In this document: positions 26,138-35,376 of the stretch, one piece after another
Layout of the letters: each line of letters begins with the position of its first letter
Position numbering within the stretch: the first letter of the stretch is position 1
NCBI GenBank assembly: GCA_964645205.1
Contig: CAZYBO010000006.1
Location: 62,001-126,000 of the forward strand
From: CAZYBO01 sp964645205
Lineage (GTDB): Bacteria; Pseudomonadota; Alphaproteobacteria; Rickettsiales; SXRF01
DNA length: 64,000 nt
Reading direction: 5' to 3'
The notes under the pieces: generated by a model
What the model was told of the DNA's origin: nothing
What the model saw: only the letters and a program-made list of their open reading frames with translations
Databases searched by the model: none
Translations under genes and position numbers: made by a program

Positions 26138-26598
26138 GTATCATCATTGCCTCACACAGGTTGCGCATGCAAGCGTGAAGGTGTTTCCACGGATACACAT
26201 GTTGCTTTCCTGCATCCCGATCTGTATCCGCAATAAAAAAAATTCATCCGGCGCAAAATAAATAGGTTGTAAAATATCCATAAGCGCTGTAGGTAATTTT
26301 TACCTATATTGGATATATTTCCAATTTCCCCCGCGCATTTTGTACACAGCGAATCCAATGCTGTACCATTGTGGTAAAGAATCCATTAAGCCCTTCGTTT
26401 GCGCGTTTAGGAATAAAATTAAATTTATATATTTCAATCTATTAAATAGATGCCTATTTTTTGAGCAAACCGCGCTCGCGCTAGGATTCGCTTGAGATTT
26501 TTTTTCTAAATGCAGGGTTACGAACACACTTATCCACAGGATCGGTGGATTACTCAGAACCATTGAAAACATCTCAATAAAAACTACATTGCTTTTCT
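26138..26598. other. AT-rich gene-free gap with one DnaA-box sequence
   Basis: 461 bp between divergent kefB-like and uvrC genes, clearly AT-richer than its surroundings. Short frames exist on the minus strand (for example 26300-26572), but their protein sequence is not gene-like. TTATCCACA at 26530-26538 is a perfect DnaA-box match, and there are A/T tracts at 26400-26460. With only one box I cannot call an origin; promoters for both flanking genes must lie here. Confidence 0.4.
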
Positions 26599-28455
26599 AT
26601 GTCCGATTCCCCCACCCCACTCGCAGACGGTCGCGCCGTTATCAAACGATACGCTGAAACCATGTCGCATAACCCCGGCGTCTACCGCATGCTGGATAAG
26701 GACGGCACCGCGCTCTATGTCGGCAAAGCAAAAAATTTAAAGCTGCGGGTGCAGTCGTATCTCAACGTCGAAGCACTCGGAAAGCGCCTGCAAAGCATGG
26801 TGTCGCAGACGGCGGCGATGGAGATCGTCATCACGCGCTCGGAGGCGGAAGCGCTGCTGCTGGAAGCCAACCTCGTCAAGAAACTTGCCCCACGCTACAA
26901 TATATTACTCAAGGACGACAAATCTTTCCCCTACATATTCTTCTCCGGCGACCACGATTACAGCCGCATCAGCAAACATCGCGGCGCGAAAACCAAAAAG
27001 GGAAAATATTTCGGCCCCTTCACCTCGGCGCATGCAGTGGATGAAACCATCACGCTGTTGCAGAAAGCGTTCCTGCTGCGCCCCTGCTCCGACAACATCT
27101 TCAAAAACCGCACGCGCCCCTGCCTGCAATACCAGATCAAACGTTGCTCCGCCCCTTGCGTGAACAAGATCAGCACGGAAGATTACGCCCGGCTCGTCGA
27201 ACAGGCCAAAGACTTTATGAGCGGCAAAAGCCGCCAGATACAAGACGAGCTGGTCAAGGAGATGCAGGAACTCAGCCTCGACATGCAATATGAAAAAGCA
27301 CGCGTCATCCGCGACCGCATACGCGCCATCGCGCACGTGCAACAGCACGGCATGACCACCCAGACGGTAGGCGACGCCGACATCATCGCCCTCGCCCGCG
27401 ACGGCAGGCATTGCTGCATCCAGCTTTTCAGCTTTCGCGGCGGGCGCAATTACGGCAACGACGTCTGGTTCCCGCAGCACACTATGCCGTTTTCTGACGC
27501 AGAAATCATTTCCACCTTCATCGGCCGCATTTACCAGACGCAGCCGCCGCCCGCCCTTATCCTCACCAGCCATTTCCTCGAAGAAACGCCGGTGCTGGAA
27601 GAAGCGCTGCGGATGAACAGCGACTACAAGATCGAGATCGCCCATCCCGTGCGCGGCGAAAAACGTGAGCTGGTCGAGCAGGCGCTGCGCAACGCGCGTG
27701 AGGCGCTGGTACGGCATATGTCCATGCAGGTCGCCACGCGTGAAATTCTGGAGCATGTGCGCACGCTGTTTAATCTCGAAGACATGCCTACGCGCATCGA
27801 AGTATACGACAACAGCCACATCAGCGGCACGAACGCGGTGGGCGCGATGATCGTGGTCGGGCAGGACGGGTTCCAGAAATCCGAATACCGCCGCTTCGAC
27901 ATCAAGGATGAAAACACAACGCCGGGCGACGACTACGCCATGCTGCGCGAAGTGTTGACGCGCCGCTTCAAGCGCCTGCAGGAAGAAGCAGACCGGGACG
28001 ACAAAAAACCCGGCCTCGTGCTGGTAGACGGCGGAGCGGGGCAACTATCGGTTGCCATGCAGGTGTTCGAGGATTTAGGCGTGCAGGGCGTGGTGCTGGC
28101 GGGCATCGCCAAAGGCCCAGACCGCAATGCCGGGCGCGAGCAGTTTTTCCTGCCGGGGCAAGAGCCGTTCCAGTTGCCCGTCGAGCACCCTACCCTGCAT
28201 TTCCTGCAGCGCATCCGCGACGAAGCGCACCGCTTCGCTATCGGTGCTCACCGTGACAAGCGCGCTAAAACCATGCACAGCTCGCAGCTCGACGACATCC
28301 CCTTCATCGGCGCGGCGCGCAAGAAAGCACTGCTGTTGCATTTCGGCTCCGCCAAGGCGGTGGCTGCCGCCAGCATGGAGGAAATCGCCAAAGTGGAAGG
28401 TATCAGCCACAGCACGGCGAAGATTATCTACGGTCATTTCCACGGGGATGAATAG
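26599..28455 (+). CDS. uvrC: Excinuclease ABC subunit C
   Basis: A 618-residue nucleotide-excision nuclease. The N-terminal GIY-YIG domain shows NPGVYRMLDKDG and ALYVGKAKNL; a Cys cluster (RPCLQYQIKRCSAPC) follows; the UvrB-binding UVR motif is near 210-245; the second nuclease (RNase H-like) domain has IEVYDNSHISGTNAVGAMIV and LVLVDGGAGQL; two helix-hairpin-helix motifs end the protein. All domains are complete. Confidence 0.97.
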   Translation: MSDSPTPLADGRAVIKRYAETMSHNPGVYRMLDKDGTALYVGKAKNLKLRVQSYLNVEALGKRLQSMVSQTAAMEIVITRSEAEALLLEANLVKKLAPRYNILLKDDKSFPYIFFSGDHDYSRISKHRGAKTKKGKYFGPFTSAHAVDETITLLQKAFLLRPCSDNIFKNRTRPCLQYQIKRCSAPCVNKISTEDYARLVEQAKDFMSGKSRQIQDELVKEMQELSLDMQYEKARVIRDRIRAIAHVQQHGMTTQTVGDADIIALARDGRHCCIQLFSFRGGRNYGNDVWFPQHTMPFSDAEIISTFIGRIYQTQPPPALILTSHFLEETPVLEEALRMNSDYKIEIAHPVRGEKRELVEQALRNAREALVRHMSMQVATREILEHVRTLFNLEDMPTRIEVYDNSHISGTNAVGAMIVVGQDGFQKSEYRRFDIKDENTTPGDDYAMLREVLTRRFKRLQEEADRDDKKPGLVLVDGGAGQLSVAMQVFEDLGVQGVVLAGIAKGPDRNAGREQFFLPGQEPFQLPVEHPTLHFLQRIRDEAHRFAIGAHRDKRAKTMHSSQLDDIPFIGAARKKALLLHFGSAKAVAAASMEEIAKVEGISHSTAKIIYGHFHGDE

Positions 28456-28489
28456 TTCCCCTTATTGCAGACTAGAAATGACACTAATA

Positions 28490-28525
28490 AAGAAGCCCCC
28501 GGGCGTGTCTACCCGGGGGCTTCTT
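28490..28525. terminator. Bidirectional terminator between uvrC and the phasin gene
   Basis: A 14-bp perfect inverted repeat, AAGAAGCCCCCGGG (28490-28503) and CCCGGGGGCTTCTT (28512-28525), in the short gap between two convergent genes. The A/T ends make it usable on both strands. Confidence 0.85.
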
Positions 28526-28542
28526 AGAAATGAAGCGACCGC

Positions 28543-28956
28543 TTACGAAGATTTCTTTTTCGCGGTAGTGCTGGAAGCCTTGCTGATTTCTTCCATGCTT
28601 TCAGCAGCGCGCTTGTTGAGTACTTCAAACGCTTCGAAGCCGGATTTGGTTACGGTTTCAGTGATCTCACGCAGGTTGGACAGCGTGGTTTCAAAGATCG
28701 ACTTTGCGAAATCGGCTTGCTTGGCAAGGCCGGTTTCCGGCGAGCCGCCCGACATGATGTCTTTCGACGCCTTCAGCACGTTTTCCACGCCGTTGCGAAC
28801 CGCTTCGGCCTGCACGCGGGAAACCGCCTGCGCGCCTTCTACGAATACCTGATTGGCGGCAGAAATCGCTTCGATGTTACGACGCTGGGTCGAGAAGATC
28901 TGGTTGAAATCGAACGCGCCCTTGAAAAAGTCATTAAACGCAAAATTCTGAGACAT
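28543..28956 (-). CDS. Phasin-family protein
   Basis: A 137-residue, almost entirely helical protein of the phasin type, which coat polyhydroxyalkanoate granules. It begins MSQNFAFNDFFKGAFDFNQI; RNIEAISAANQVFVEGAQAVSR is the usual phasin core; the tail is Lys/Ser-rich. No PHA synthase or depolymerase gene is in this window, so granule binding is inferred from the family. It is a single-gene unit ending in a strong terminator. Confidence 0.88.
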   Translation of the reverse strand: MSQNFAFNDFFKGAFDFNQIFSTQRRNIEAISAANQVFVEGAQAVSRVQAEAVRNGVENVLKASKDIMSGGSPETGLAKQADFAKSIFETTLSNLREITETVTKSGFEAFEVLNKRAAESMEEISKASSTTAKKKSS

Positions 28957-29100
28957 AAAAGCTCCTATCTATCTGATTTTAATCTACATTTACTAGCCTC
29001 CGACCGGAGGCTTCTTCCCTATTGGGGCGGAGAGTGCCAGAGCTTTGGGCACAAGTCAAGAAAAATGTTGCATTGCACAATAATGGGACGGGCGCGTTTT

Positions 29101-30042
29101 TCAGTGTCCGGCGAGGAACCGCTCGGCTTCCAGCGCCGCCATGCATCCCGTGCCCGCCGCGGTTACGGCCTGACGGAAAATCTTGTCCTGCACGTCGCCG
29201 GCTGCGAACACACCCGGTATATTGGTTTTCGTGCTGCCCGGCGTGGTAACGATATAGTTGTCGGTATCCATCGCCACCTGCCCCTTGAACAAATCCGTGC
29301 TGGGCGTATGGCCGATAGCGATGAAGGCGCCTTCGGCTTTCACTTCGGTAATCACGCCGGTTTTGACGTTTTTCAGCTTCACGCCGGTAAGCGAATTGGG
29401 ATTTTCCGTGCCGGTGAATTCATCCACCACGCTGTCCCAGATCACCGAAATTTTCGGATGTTTGAACAGGCGTTCCTGCCCGATTTTTTCCGCTTTCAGC
29501 GTATCGCGGCGATGGATGAGCGTAACCTTGGTGGCATGGTTGGTGAGGTATAGCGCCTCTTCCACCGCGCTGTTGCCGCCGCCGAATACCAGCACTTCCT
29601 TGCCCTTGAAGAAAAACCCGTCACACGTAGCGCAGGCCGAAATGCCGAAACCGCGGAACTTCTCTTCGCTAGGAATGTTGAGCCAGCGAGCGGTGGCGCC
29701 GGTAGCGATCACCACGGAATCCGCAGTGTAGGTATCGCCCGATTCGCCCACGGCGGTAAATGGACGTTTGGAAAAATCAACGCTGGCAATATGGTCATCC
29801 ACGATCTGCGTGCCGACATGCGCGGCCTGCTTTTCCATTTGCTCCATCAGCCACGGCCCTTGCACTGCATGCTCGAAGCCGGGGAAATTCTCCACGTCGG
29901 TGGTGATGGTAAGCTGGCCGCCCGGCTGCATTCCGCGCACCAGAAGCGGCTTCAGCGAGGCACGCGCCGCATAGATTGCTGCGGTGCAACCGGCAGCGCC
30001 GGAGCCGATGATAAGAACCTTAGTGTGATGCGTGGTGGCCAT
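29101..30042 (-). CDS. trxB: Thioredoxin reductase
   Basis: A 313-residue NADPH-dependent flavoprotein that reduces thioredoxin. The FAD loop is VLIIGSGAAGCTAAIYAARA, the redox disulfide is in SACATCDGFFFKGK, the NADPH loop is VLVFGGGNSAVEEAL and the C-terminal FAD motif is PGVFAAGDVQDK. Its ATG lies 23 bp inside the end of the upstream DUF305 gene, so the two are probably translated together, and with ahpC upstream they form a redox-flavoured gene run. Confidence 0.97.
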   Translation of the reverse strand: MATTHHTKVLIIGSGAAGCTAAIYAARASLKPLLVRGMQPGGQLTITTDVENFPGFEHAVQGPWLMEQMEKQAAHVGTQIVDDHIASVDFSKRPFTAVGESGDTYTADSVVIATGATARWLNIPSEEKFRGFGISACATCDGFFFKGKEVLVFGGGNSAVEEALYLTNHATKVTLIHRRDTLKAEKIGQERLFKHPKISVIWDSVVDEFTGTENPNSLTGVKLKNVKTGVITEVKAEGAFIAIGHTPSTDLFKGQVAMDTDNYIVTTPGSTKTNIPGVFAAGDVQDKIFRQAVTAAGTGCMAALEAERFLAGH

Positions 30043-30754
30043 GTTTTCCGTGTTTTTTGTGTTTCTTATGTTTCTTGTGTTTGGAATGCTTGTGCCCGTG
30101 CTTGCCGCAACTATGCCCCTTCGCTTTCAACGCAGGCTCGGCAGGAAGGCCTTTCTGCGCCAGCCAGCCGCGCATCAGTGCGATTTCCTGCTGCTGGCTG
30201 CGGACAATATCGGCAGCAATGTCGCGCAGTTCAGGATCTTCACCCCACGCGATTTGCACGTCGGCCATCTCGATTGCGCCCTGATGATGCGGAATCATAC
30301 CATAGACGAAATCCGCGTCGGCATCGTTGCTGTAGACGATATTCATCTGCTCATGCATGCGGTGCATGGCGTCACGGTACCCTTTCACCGTGCGATCCTG
30401 CTCAAGCGCCTGCTGCGCTTCCGGCTCCGGCAACCCACGGCGCGTAAGCCAGCGCTTCATGATACCGATTTCTTGCTTCTGCGCGACGATGATGCGCGAA
30501 GCCAGCTTGCGCAGCACGGGGTCGTCGCCATGCGCCAGCAGCACTTCCGCCATATCGACAGCGCCCTGATGGTGCGGCACCATGCCGCGCGCGAAATCGG
30601 TATCGGAATCGCCGGTATAGGTGATACGCATGCCATCATGCATCACCTCCATCGCCTTTTCATAATCGGCGGTAGCGGCTTCGTCGCCCGCACGCGCGGG
30701 TAGTGTTGCCAGCGTCAGCGCGACAGCAAGGATAGTACGGCAAAATGCGGCCAT
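30020..30754 (-). CDS. Secreted protein with two DUF305 domains and a His/Lys-rich tail
   Basis: A 244-residue protein with a signal peptide (1-22, ending PARAGD). Two similar four-helix-type DUF305 repeats follow (about 30-120 and 125-215), each with a MVPHHQGAVDMAEV or MIPHHQGAIEMADV motif whose His, Met and acidic residues suggest metal binding. The last 35 residues are a tail of repeated Lys-His pairs with one Cys, likely to bind metal. DUF305 proteins are often linked with copper handling; that role is an inference. AAGGGGA precedes the ATG. The C-terminus overlaps trxB. Confidence 0.85.
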   Translation of the reverse strand: MAAFCRTILAVALTLATLPARAGDEAATADYEKAMEVMHDGMRITYTGDSDTDFARGMVPHHQGAVDMAEVLLAHGDDPVLRKLASRIIVAQKQEIGIMKRWLTRRGLPEPEAQQALEQDRTVKGYRDAMHRMHEQMNIVYSNDADADFVYGMIPHHQGAIEMADVQIAWGEDPELRDIAADIVRSQQQEIALMRGWLAQKGLPAEPALKAKGHSCGKHGHKHSKHKKHKKHKKHGKHGHHASH

Positions 30755-30770
30755 GGGAATCCCCTTAAGA

Positions 30771-31409
30771 TTAGAGTTTTTTTGCGTTGCCTTTGAGGTA
30801 TTTCGCCACGCCTTCAGCGGTGGCTTTCATGCCTTCGTCGCCGCGTTCCCAACCTGCAGGGCACACTTCGCCGTGTTCTTCGTGGAATTGCAGCGCGTCA
30901 ACCATGCGCAGCGCTTCATCGACGTTGCGACCAAGCGGCAGGTCGTTCACCACTTGATGGCGCACGACACCGTTGCCATCGATCATGAACGTGCCGCGGA
31001 ACGCAACCGCGTCACCGAGCAATACGTCATAGCTGCGCGCGATGCTCTTGGTCAGATCCGCGACGATGGGGAACTGCACGTTGCCAATGCCGCCCTTTTC
31101 CACCGGCGTCTGTTTCCATGCGAGGTGGGTGAAATGCGAATCGACCGACACGGCGATCACTTCCGCCTTGCGCAGCTTGAATTCCTTCAGGCGATTGTTG
31201 AAGGCGATGATTTCCGACGGGCACACGAAGGTGAAATCGAGCGGGTAGAAGAACAGGATACCGATCTTGCCTTTTTTCGTCACCTTGCCGCTGGCGTCTT
31301 TTTTGATGCCAAGATAGGAAAGCAGGTTGAAGCTTTCGTCGAAGCTGTTGTCGGGCATTACGGCTTTCGCGGTAAAATCGGGTGCGTTCTTGCCTACCAG
31401 TACGCTCAT
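30771..31409 (-). CDS. 2-Cys peroxiredoxin (AhpC/Prx1 type)
   Basis: A 212-residue thiol peroxidase. The peroxidatic Cys is in FYPLDFTFVCPSEIIAF and the resolving Cys in GEVCPAGWERG near residue 180. The C-terminal YLKGNAKKL tail takes the place of the YF motif of sensitive eukaryotic enzymes. It uses thioredoxin or AhpF as reductant; trxB two genes downstream fits the former. AGGAG precedes the ATG. A 12-bp palindrome ACTATATATAGT at 31449-31460 lies about 40 bp upstream of the start and may be part of the promoter or an operator. Confidence 0.95.
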   Translation of the reverse strand: MSVLVGKNAPDFTAKAVMPDNSFDESFNLLSYLGIKKDASGKVTKKGKIGILFFYPLDFTFVCPSEIIAFNNRLKEFKLRKAEVIAVSVDSHFTHLAWKQTPVEKGGIGNVQFPIVADLTKSIARSYDVLLGDAVAFRGTFMIDGNGVVRHQVVNDLPLGRNVDEALRMVDALQFHEEHGEVCPAGWERGDEGMKATAEGVAKYLKGNAKKL

Positions 31410-31602
31410 AGGGGGTCTCCTGAAAAAGAATGGAACATAAACTCAGGAACTATATATAGTGGGTGAATTCGCAGGTTCAAGCGCTCATCTGAACCCGGTA
31501 AAAAGCTGAAAAACAACTATTAATAAAAATTAATTGTTATCTGCCGGACGGTTTGCTACAATGCAGCCCATAACCGGAACCTGTAATTAAGGACGATAAA
31601 TC

Positions 31603-31974
31603 ATGACTGTTGACGTATCTGCAGAACGCATCGAAGAAAAAGCCGCGAAGCTACATGAAGCGGTGAATGCGGGCAATATCGAAGCCCTGAAGCCCATACT
31701 GGCCAACCCTGAAGTTATGGACTTCATCAATTGGCCGGACGCGAACGGGAACTCCCCCTTGCGCAACGCGGTTGCCAACGATGTTCCGAACCAGATGCGG
31801 GTGATGAAAGCCTTGCTGAATGCAGGCGCAGAACCTAACATCACAAGGGAAGATGAAACCGTGCGCCAGGTTGCCAAAGGTTCAAGGAACGCCAGCCTGA
31901 TCAGCGACCTGCTGAATAAAGAAGCACGCGGCCATAACGGTATCGTACTCCCCGAAGGACGCGGCGGCCGCTAA
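31603..31974 (+). CDS. Small ankyrin-repeat-like protein
   Basis: A 123-residue cytoplasmic protein with about two recognisable ankyrin repeats: DFINWPDANGNSPLRNAVAND and the next helix pair MRVMKALLNAGAEPNITRED. There is no signal peptide. The N-terminal AERIEEKAAKLHEAVNAGN looks like the first, degenerate repeat. AAGGA lies before ATG 31603. Ankyrin proteins bind other proteins; a partner cannot be named. It precedes SURF1 by 25 bp on the same strand, but a functional link is not evident. Confidence 0.75.
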   Translation: MTVDVSAERIEEKAAKLHEAVNAGNIEALKPILANPEVMDFINWPDANGNSPLRNAVANDVPNQMRVMKALLNAGAEPNITREDETVRQVAKGSRNASLISDLLNKEARGHNGIVLPEGRGGR

Positions 31975-31999
31975 ATCCCCGCTTTAATTTCCGCACGCG

Positions 32000-32692
32000 A
32001 TGCGCTACATACGCTCCATGCGTGTGCGTGCGATATTTCCTCACATCCCCTTACTATTCACCATCGCGGCGGTTGCCGTATGCGGCACGCTCGGCGCGTG
32101 GCAGGTGCAGCGGTTGGTGTGGAAAGAAAAATTGATCGCCGACATGACGGCAGCGCGCGCGGAAGCACCACTGACTACGCTGCCTGACGATATATCCGGC
32201 CTGCTCTACCGTCGCGTCGAAGTGCCGGGCGAATATCTCAACGAGCACAATTTCCATTTCGTCGGCCGCATGAAGGGCGACACGGTGGGGTTCTTCATAC
32301 ACGCCCCCTTTAAGATGGATGATGGCCGCACGATCCTCGTCAACCGCGGCTATGCGCCCAAGAACACGGAAACCCGGCTTCCGGGCAGGCAGACGGTAAG
32401 CGGCATCCTGCGCCCGCTGCGCGCAAAACGCTATTTCTCGCCGGAAAACCAGCCGGAAAAGAACGTATGGTTCTATGAGGATTTGCCCGCCCTGTCGCAG
32501 GCATCGGGCGAAAAGCTGCTGCCGTTGGCGGTGGAAGCCACGGGTGAATATAAAAGCGGCGTATTCCCTATTCCCAACGACGGTGTCATCCCCATCCGCA
32601 ACGACCATCTTGGCTACGCCGTCACCTGGTTCGCCATGAGCCTGATTGCGCTGGTGATGTATGGCTTCTGGCGGCGTTCCGCAAAGCCTTGA
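32000..32692 (+). CDS. SURF1-family cytochrome oxidase assembly protein
   Basis: A 230-residue SURF1 protein with one membrane helix at each end (about 12-32 and 207-226) and the periplasmic domain between. Typical pieces are CGTLGAWQVQRLVWKEKLI, RRVEVPGEYL, ILVNRGYAP and GYAVTWFAMSL. SURF1 helps insert haem a3 in cytochrome c oxidase. The oxidase genes themselves would be expected just upstream in many Alphaproteobacteria but are not in this window. thrC follows. Confidence 0.93.
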   Translation: MRYIRSMRVRAIFPHIPLLFTIAAVAVCGTLGAWQVQRLVWKEKLIADMTAARAEAPLTTLPDDISGLLYRRVEVPGEYLNEHNFHFVGRMKGDTVGFFIHAPFKMDDGRTILVNRGYAPKNTETRLPGRQTVSGILRPLRAKRYFSPENQPEKNVWFYEDLPALSQASGEKLLPLAVEATGEYKSGVFPIPNDGVIPIRNDHLGYAVTWFAMSLIALVMYGFWRRSAKP

Positions 32693-32725
32693 TAAGCGCC
32701 GCAGGGCGGTATATACAGTCGCATC

Positions 32726-34123
32726 ATGACCATTCGCTATATTTCCACGCGCGGTAACGCGCCCGACCTGTCGTTTGAAGATGTCGTCCTCGCAGGGCTT
32801 GCGGGCGATGGTGGGTTGTATGTTCCCGACAAGCTCCCGGTGTTTTCCATGGCAGAGATCGCCGCGATGCAGGCGCTGTCTTACCCGGAACTTGCGTTCG
32901 CCATCATCTCTCGCTTCACCGAAGGCAGCGTCGAACCCGAAGCGCTGGAGCGCATCATCGCAGACTCGTATAAGACATTCCGCCACAGTGCGATTGCTCC
33001 GCTGAAGCAACTCGACGCGCATACGTTCCTGCTGGAACTTTTCCACGGCCCCACGCTGGCTTTCAAGGATTTCGCGCTGCAATTCCTGGGGCGCCTGCTC
33101 GACCATATTTTAGAAAAACGCAAAGAAAACGTCGTCATCATCGGCGCCACCTCCGGCGACACCGGCTCTGCGGCGATCGCAGGCTGCGCAGGGCGCGCAT
33201 CGATGCAGACCTTCATCCTCCACCCCAAGGGGCGCGTATCCGATGTGCAGCGCCGCCAGATGACCACCGTTCTCGACGACAACGTGCACAACATCGCGCT
33301 CGAAGGCACGTTCGACGATTGCCAGGACATCGTGAAAGCGTTGTTCGGCGATGTGGCATTCCGCGATCGTTATAAGCTCACCGCGGTCAACTCGATCAAC
33401 TGGGCGCGTATCCTCGCGCAGGTCGTGTATTATTTCTACGCGGCGCTCGCGCTGGGCGCACCGGCGCGCAGCGTCAGTTTCGCCGTGCCCACCGGTAATT
33501 TCGGGGATATTTACGCAGGCACCATCGCCAAGCGCATGGGGCTGCCTATTTCGCAACTCATCATCGCCACCAATCGCAACGACATCCTGCCGCGCTGCCT
33601 AAAAACCGGCACCTACGGCATGGAAAAAGTCGTCTCCACCATCAGCCCGAGCATGGATATCCAGGTGTCGAGCAATTTCGAGCGCCTGCTGTTCGACCTC
33701 TATAACCGCGACGGCAAAGCCATCAACGAGCTGATGACGCGCTTCAAGGCGGACAAAAAATTCACACTGTCGCCGTCGGCGTTCAAGCGCCTGCAGGCGG
33801 AGTTTACCGGTGCGTCGGTGAGCGACGCCGATACGATGAAAACCATATCCGACATGTATAAAGCCACCGGCGAGTTGTTAGACCCGCACACCGCCATCGG
33901 CCTCGCCGCAGGCCTGCGCTGCCGTGACAATACCGCCTCGCCGCTGGTAGTGCTCGCCACCGCGCACGCCGCCAAATTCCCCGATGCGGTGAAGAAAGCC
34001 ACAGGCATGCACCCCGCCCTGCCCGCGCACCTGCACGACCTTGCCGAACGCAAGGAGCGCATGACGCCGTTGGCGAGCGACGTGAAGATCGTCAAAGACT
34101 TCATCACCCAGCACGCCAAATGA
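32726..34123 (+). CDS. thrC: Threonine synthase
   Basis: A 465-residue PLP enzyme converting O-phosphohomoserine to threonine. The N-terminus RYISTRGNAPDLSFEDVVLAGLAGDGGLYVP (split here as family markers RYISTRG and GLAGDGGLYVP), the PLP lysine region in GPTLAFKDFALQFLG, and VPTGNFGDIYAG are all typical of the longer ThrC class. It ends in a 4-bp ATGA overlap with the M16 peptidase gene, an arrangement seen in other Alphaproteobacteria. Confidence 0.97.
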   Translation: MTIRYISTRGNAPDLSFEDVVLAGLAGDGGLYVPDKLPVFSMAEIAAMQALSYPELAFAIISRFTEGSVEPEALERIIADSYKTFRHSAIAPLKQLDAHTFLLELFHGPTLAFKDFALQFLGRLLDHILEKRKENVVIIGATSGDTGSAAIAGCAGRASMQTFILHPKGRVSDVQRRQMTTVLDDNVHNIALEGTFDDCQDIVKALFGDVAFRDRYKLTAVNSINWARILAQVVYYFYAALALGAPARSVSFAVPTGNFGDIYAGTIAKRMGLPISQLIIATNRNDILPRCLKTGTYGMEKVVSTISPSMDIQVSSNFERLLFDLYNRDGKAINELMTRFKADKKFTLSPSAFKRLQAEFTGASVSDADTMKTISDMYKATGELLDPHTAIGLAAGLRCRDNTASPLVVLATAHAAKFPDAVKKATGMHPALPAHLHDLAERKERMTPLASDVKIVKDFITQHAK

Positions 34124-35376
34124 CCTACCAGCTTACCACGCTGAAAAACGGCCTGCGCGTGGCCAGCGAAACGCTTACCGGCGTGGAGAGCGTCGCTGTC
34201 ATCGTAAGCGTCGGCGTGGGCGCGCGCTATGAGAGCGAAGAAGAAAACGGCATCTCGCACTTGCTGGAACACATGGCGTTCAAAGGCACGAAAACCCGCA
34301 GCGCGCGCGACATCGCAGAGGCGTTCGACATGATCGGCGGCCAGCTCAACGCCTACACCTCGATGGAAATGACGGTGTATTACGCCAAGGTGCTGAAGCA
34401 GGATGTGGAAATCGCGATGGATATACTCGGCGATATTTTACAAAACTCCATCTTCGACGAAGAAGAGCTGAAGCGTGAAAAAGGCGTGATCATTCAGGAA
34501 ATCGCGATGCACCACGATACGCCGGACGACCTCATCGTCGATTATTTCGACGAAACCGCGTTCCCAAATCAGCCGCTCGGACGCTCGATCCTAAGCACGG
34601 AAGCGCGCGTATCCTCACATAGCCGCGACGATTTGATCCGCTATATGGATACGCATTACCGCACGCCGCGCATCGTGCTGTCGGCCGCAGGCAATATCGA
34701 CCATGCGAAATTCGTTTCGCTGGCGGAACGTTATTTCAACCTCCCGGCGAGCGCCGCCCCCGCCCCCTGCCCCGTGGCCACCTATGCGGGCGGCGATACG
34801 CGCACCCCGCGCGACCTTGAGCAGCTTCACCTGATCTTGGGATTGCCTGCGGTGTCGTTCCACACGCCCGAATACCACACGCTGCAGGTCTATGCGAGCA
34901 TACTGGGCGGCGGCATGTCGTCGCGCCTATTCCAGGAAGTGCGCGAAAAGCGCGGGCTGGCCTATACGGTGTATGCGATGGGCTCATCTTATGAGGATTG
35001 CGGCATCATGAGCATCTACGCCGCCACCTCGCCGGACAAGGGCGGCGAGCTTTCCGGCGTACTGTGCGAGCAGGTAGCCGGCATGGTGAAGATCACCGCA
35101 CTGGAATTGCAACGCGCGAAAAACCAGCTCAAGGCCGATATTTTAATGTCGCGCGAGAATCCCCAATCCATCGCGTCGTGGATCGGCCGTCATTTGCTGA
35201 TGTTCGGGCACTACCGGCAGGTCAATGAAATCATCGCAAAAATCGACGCCGTCACGCTCGAAGGCGTGCAGCAGCTCGCGGAGAAACTGGCGCAGGGAAA
35301 ACTCACCGTCGCCGCGCTCGGCGATATAGGCGGCGTGCTGCCGTACGATTCGCTGGCAGCAAAGCTGGCGGCTTAA
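34120..35376 (+). CDS. M16-family zinc peptidase
   Basis: A 418-residue pitrilysin-type peptidase related to the mitochondrial processing peptidase beta subunit. The inverted zinc motif HLLEH is in NGISHLLEHMAFKGT with the downstream Glu in KREKGVIIQEIAMH, so the catalytic half is complete. The C-terminal half (about 220-418) has the expected SSRLFQEVREKRGLAYTVYA. There is no signal peptide, so it is likely cytoplasmic. It is coupled to thrC by a 4-bp overlap and ends 4 bp into the convergent gshA. Confidence 0.93.
   Translation: MTYQLTTLKNGLRVASETLTGVESVAVIVSVGVGARYESEEENGISHLLEHMAFKGTKTRSARDIAEAFDMIGGQLNAYTSMEMTVYYAKVLKQDVEIAMDILGDILQNSIFDEEELKREKGVIIQEIAMHHDTPDDLIVDYFDETAFPNQPLGRSILSTEARVSSHSRDDLIRYMDTHYRTPRIVLSAAGNIDHAKFVSLAERYFNLPASAAPAPCPVATYAGGDTRTPRDLEQLHLILGLPAVSFHTPEYHTLQVYASILGGGMSSRLFQEVREKRGLAYTVYAMGSSYEDCGIMSIYAATSPDKGGELSGVLCEQVAGMVKITALELQRAKNQLKADILMSRENPQSIASWIGRHLLMFGHYRQVNEIIAKIDAVTLEGVQQLAEKLAQGKLTVAALGDIGGVLPYDSLAAKLAA

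Noticed and set aside
26300..26572. 90-codon minus-strand frame in the AT-rich gap
   Set aside because: Residue composition is not gene-like, no ribosome site is seen and AT-rich DNA of this length can stay open by chance on one frame.
28979..28993. TTAA-N7-TTAC sequence upstream of the phasin gene, a possible CtrA site
   Set aside because: One mismatch, very near the phasin start and in AT-rich DNA; I keep only the exact match at 60286 and the one before the EAL gene as features.
30032..30703. 223-codon plus-strand frame opposite the DUF305 gene
   Set aside because: Its hydrophobic start comes from reading the Lys-His codons in reverse; the minus-strand gene has a signal peptide, two repeats and a ribosome site.
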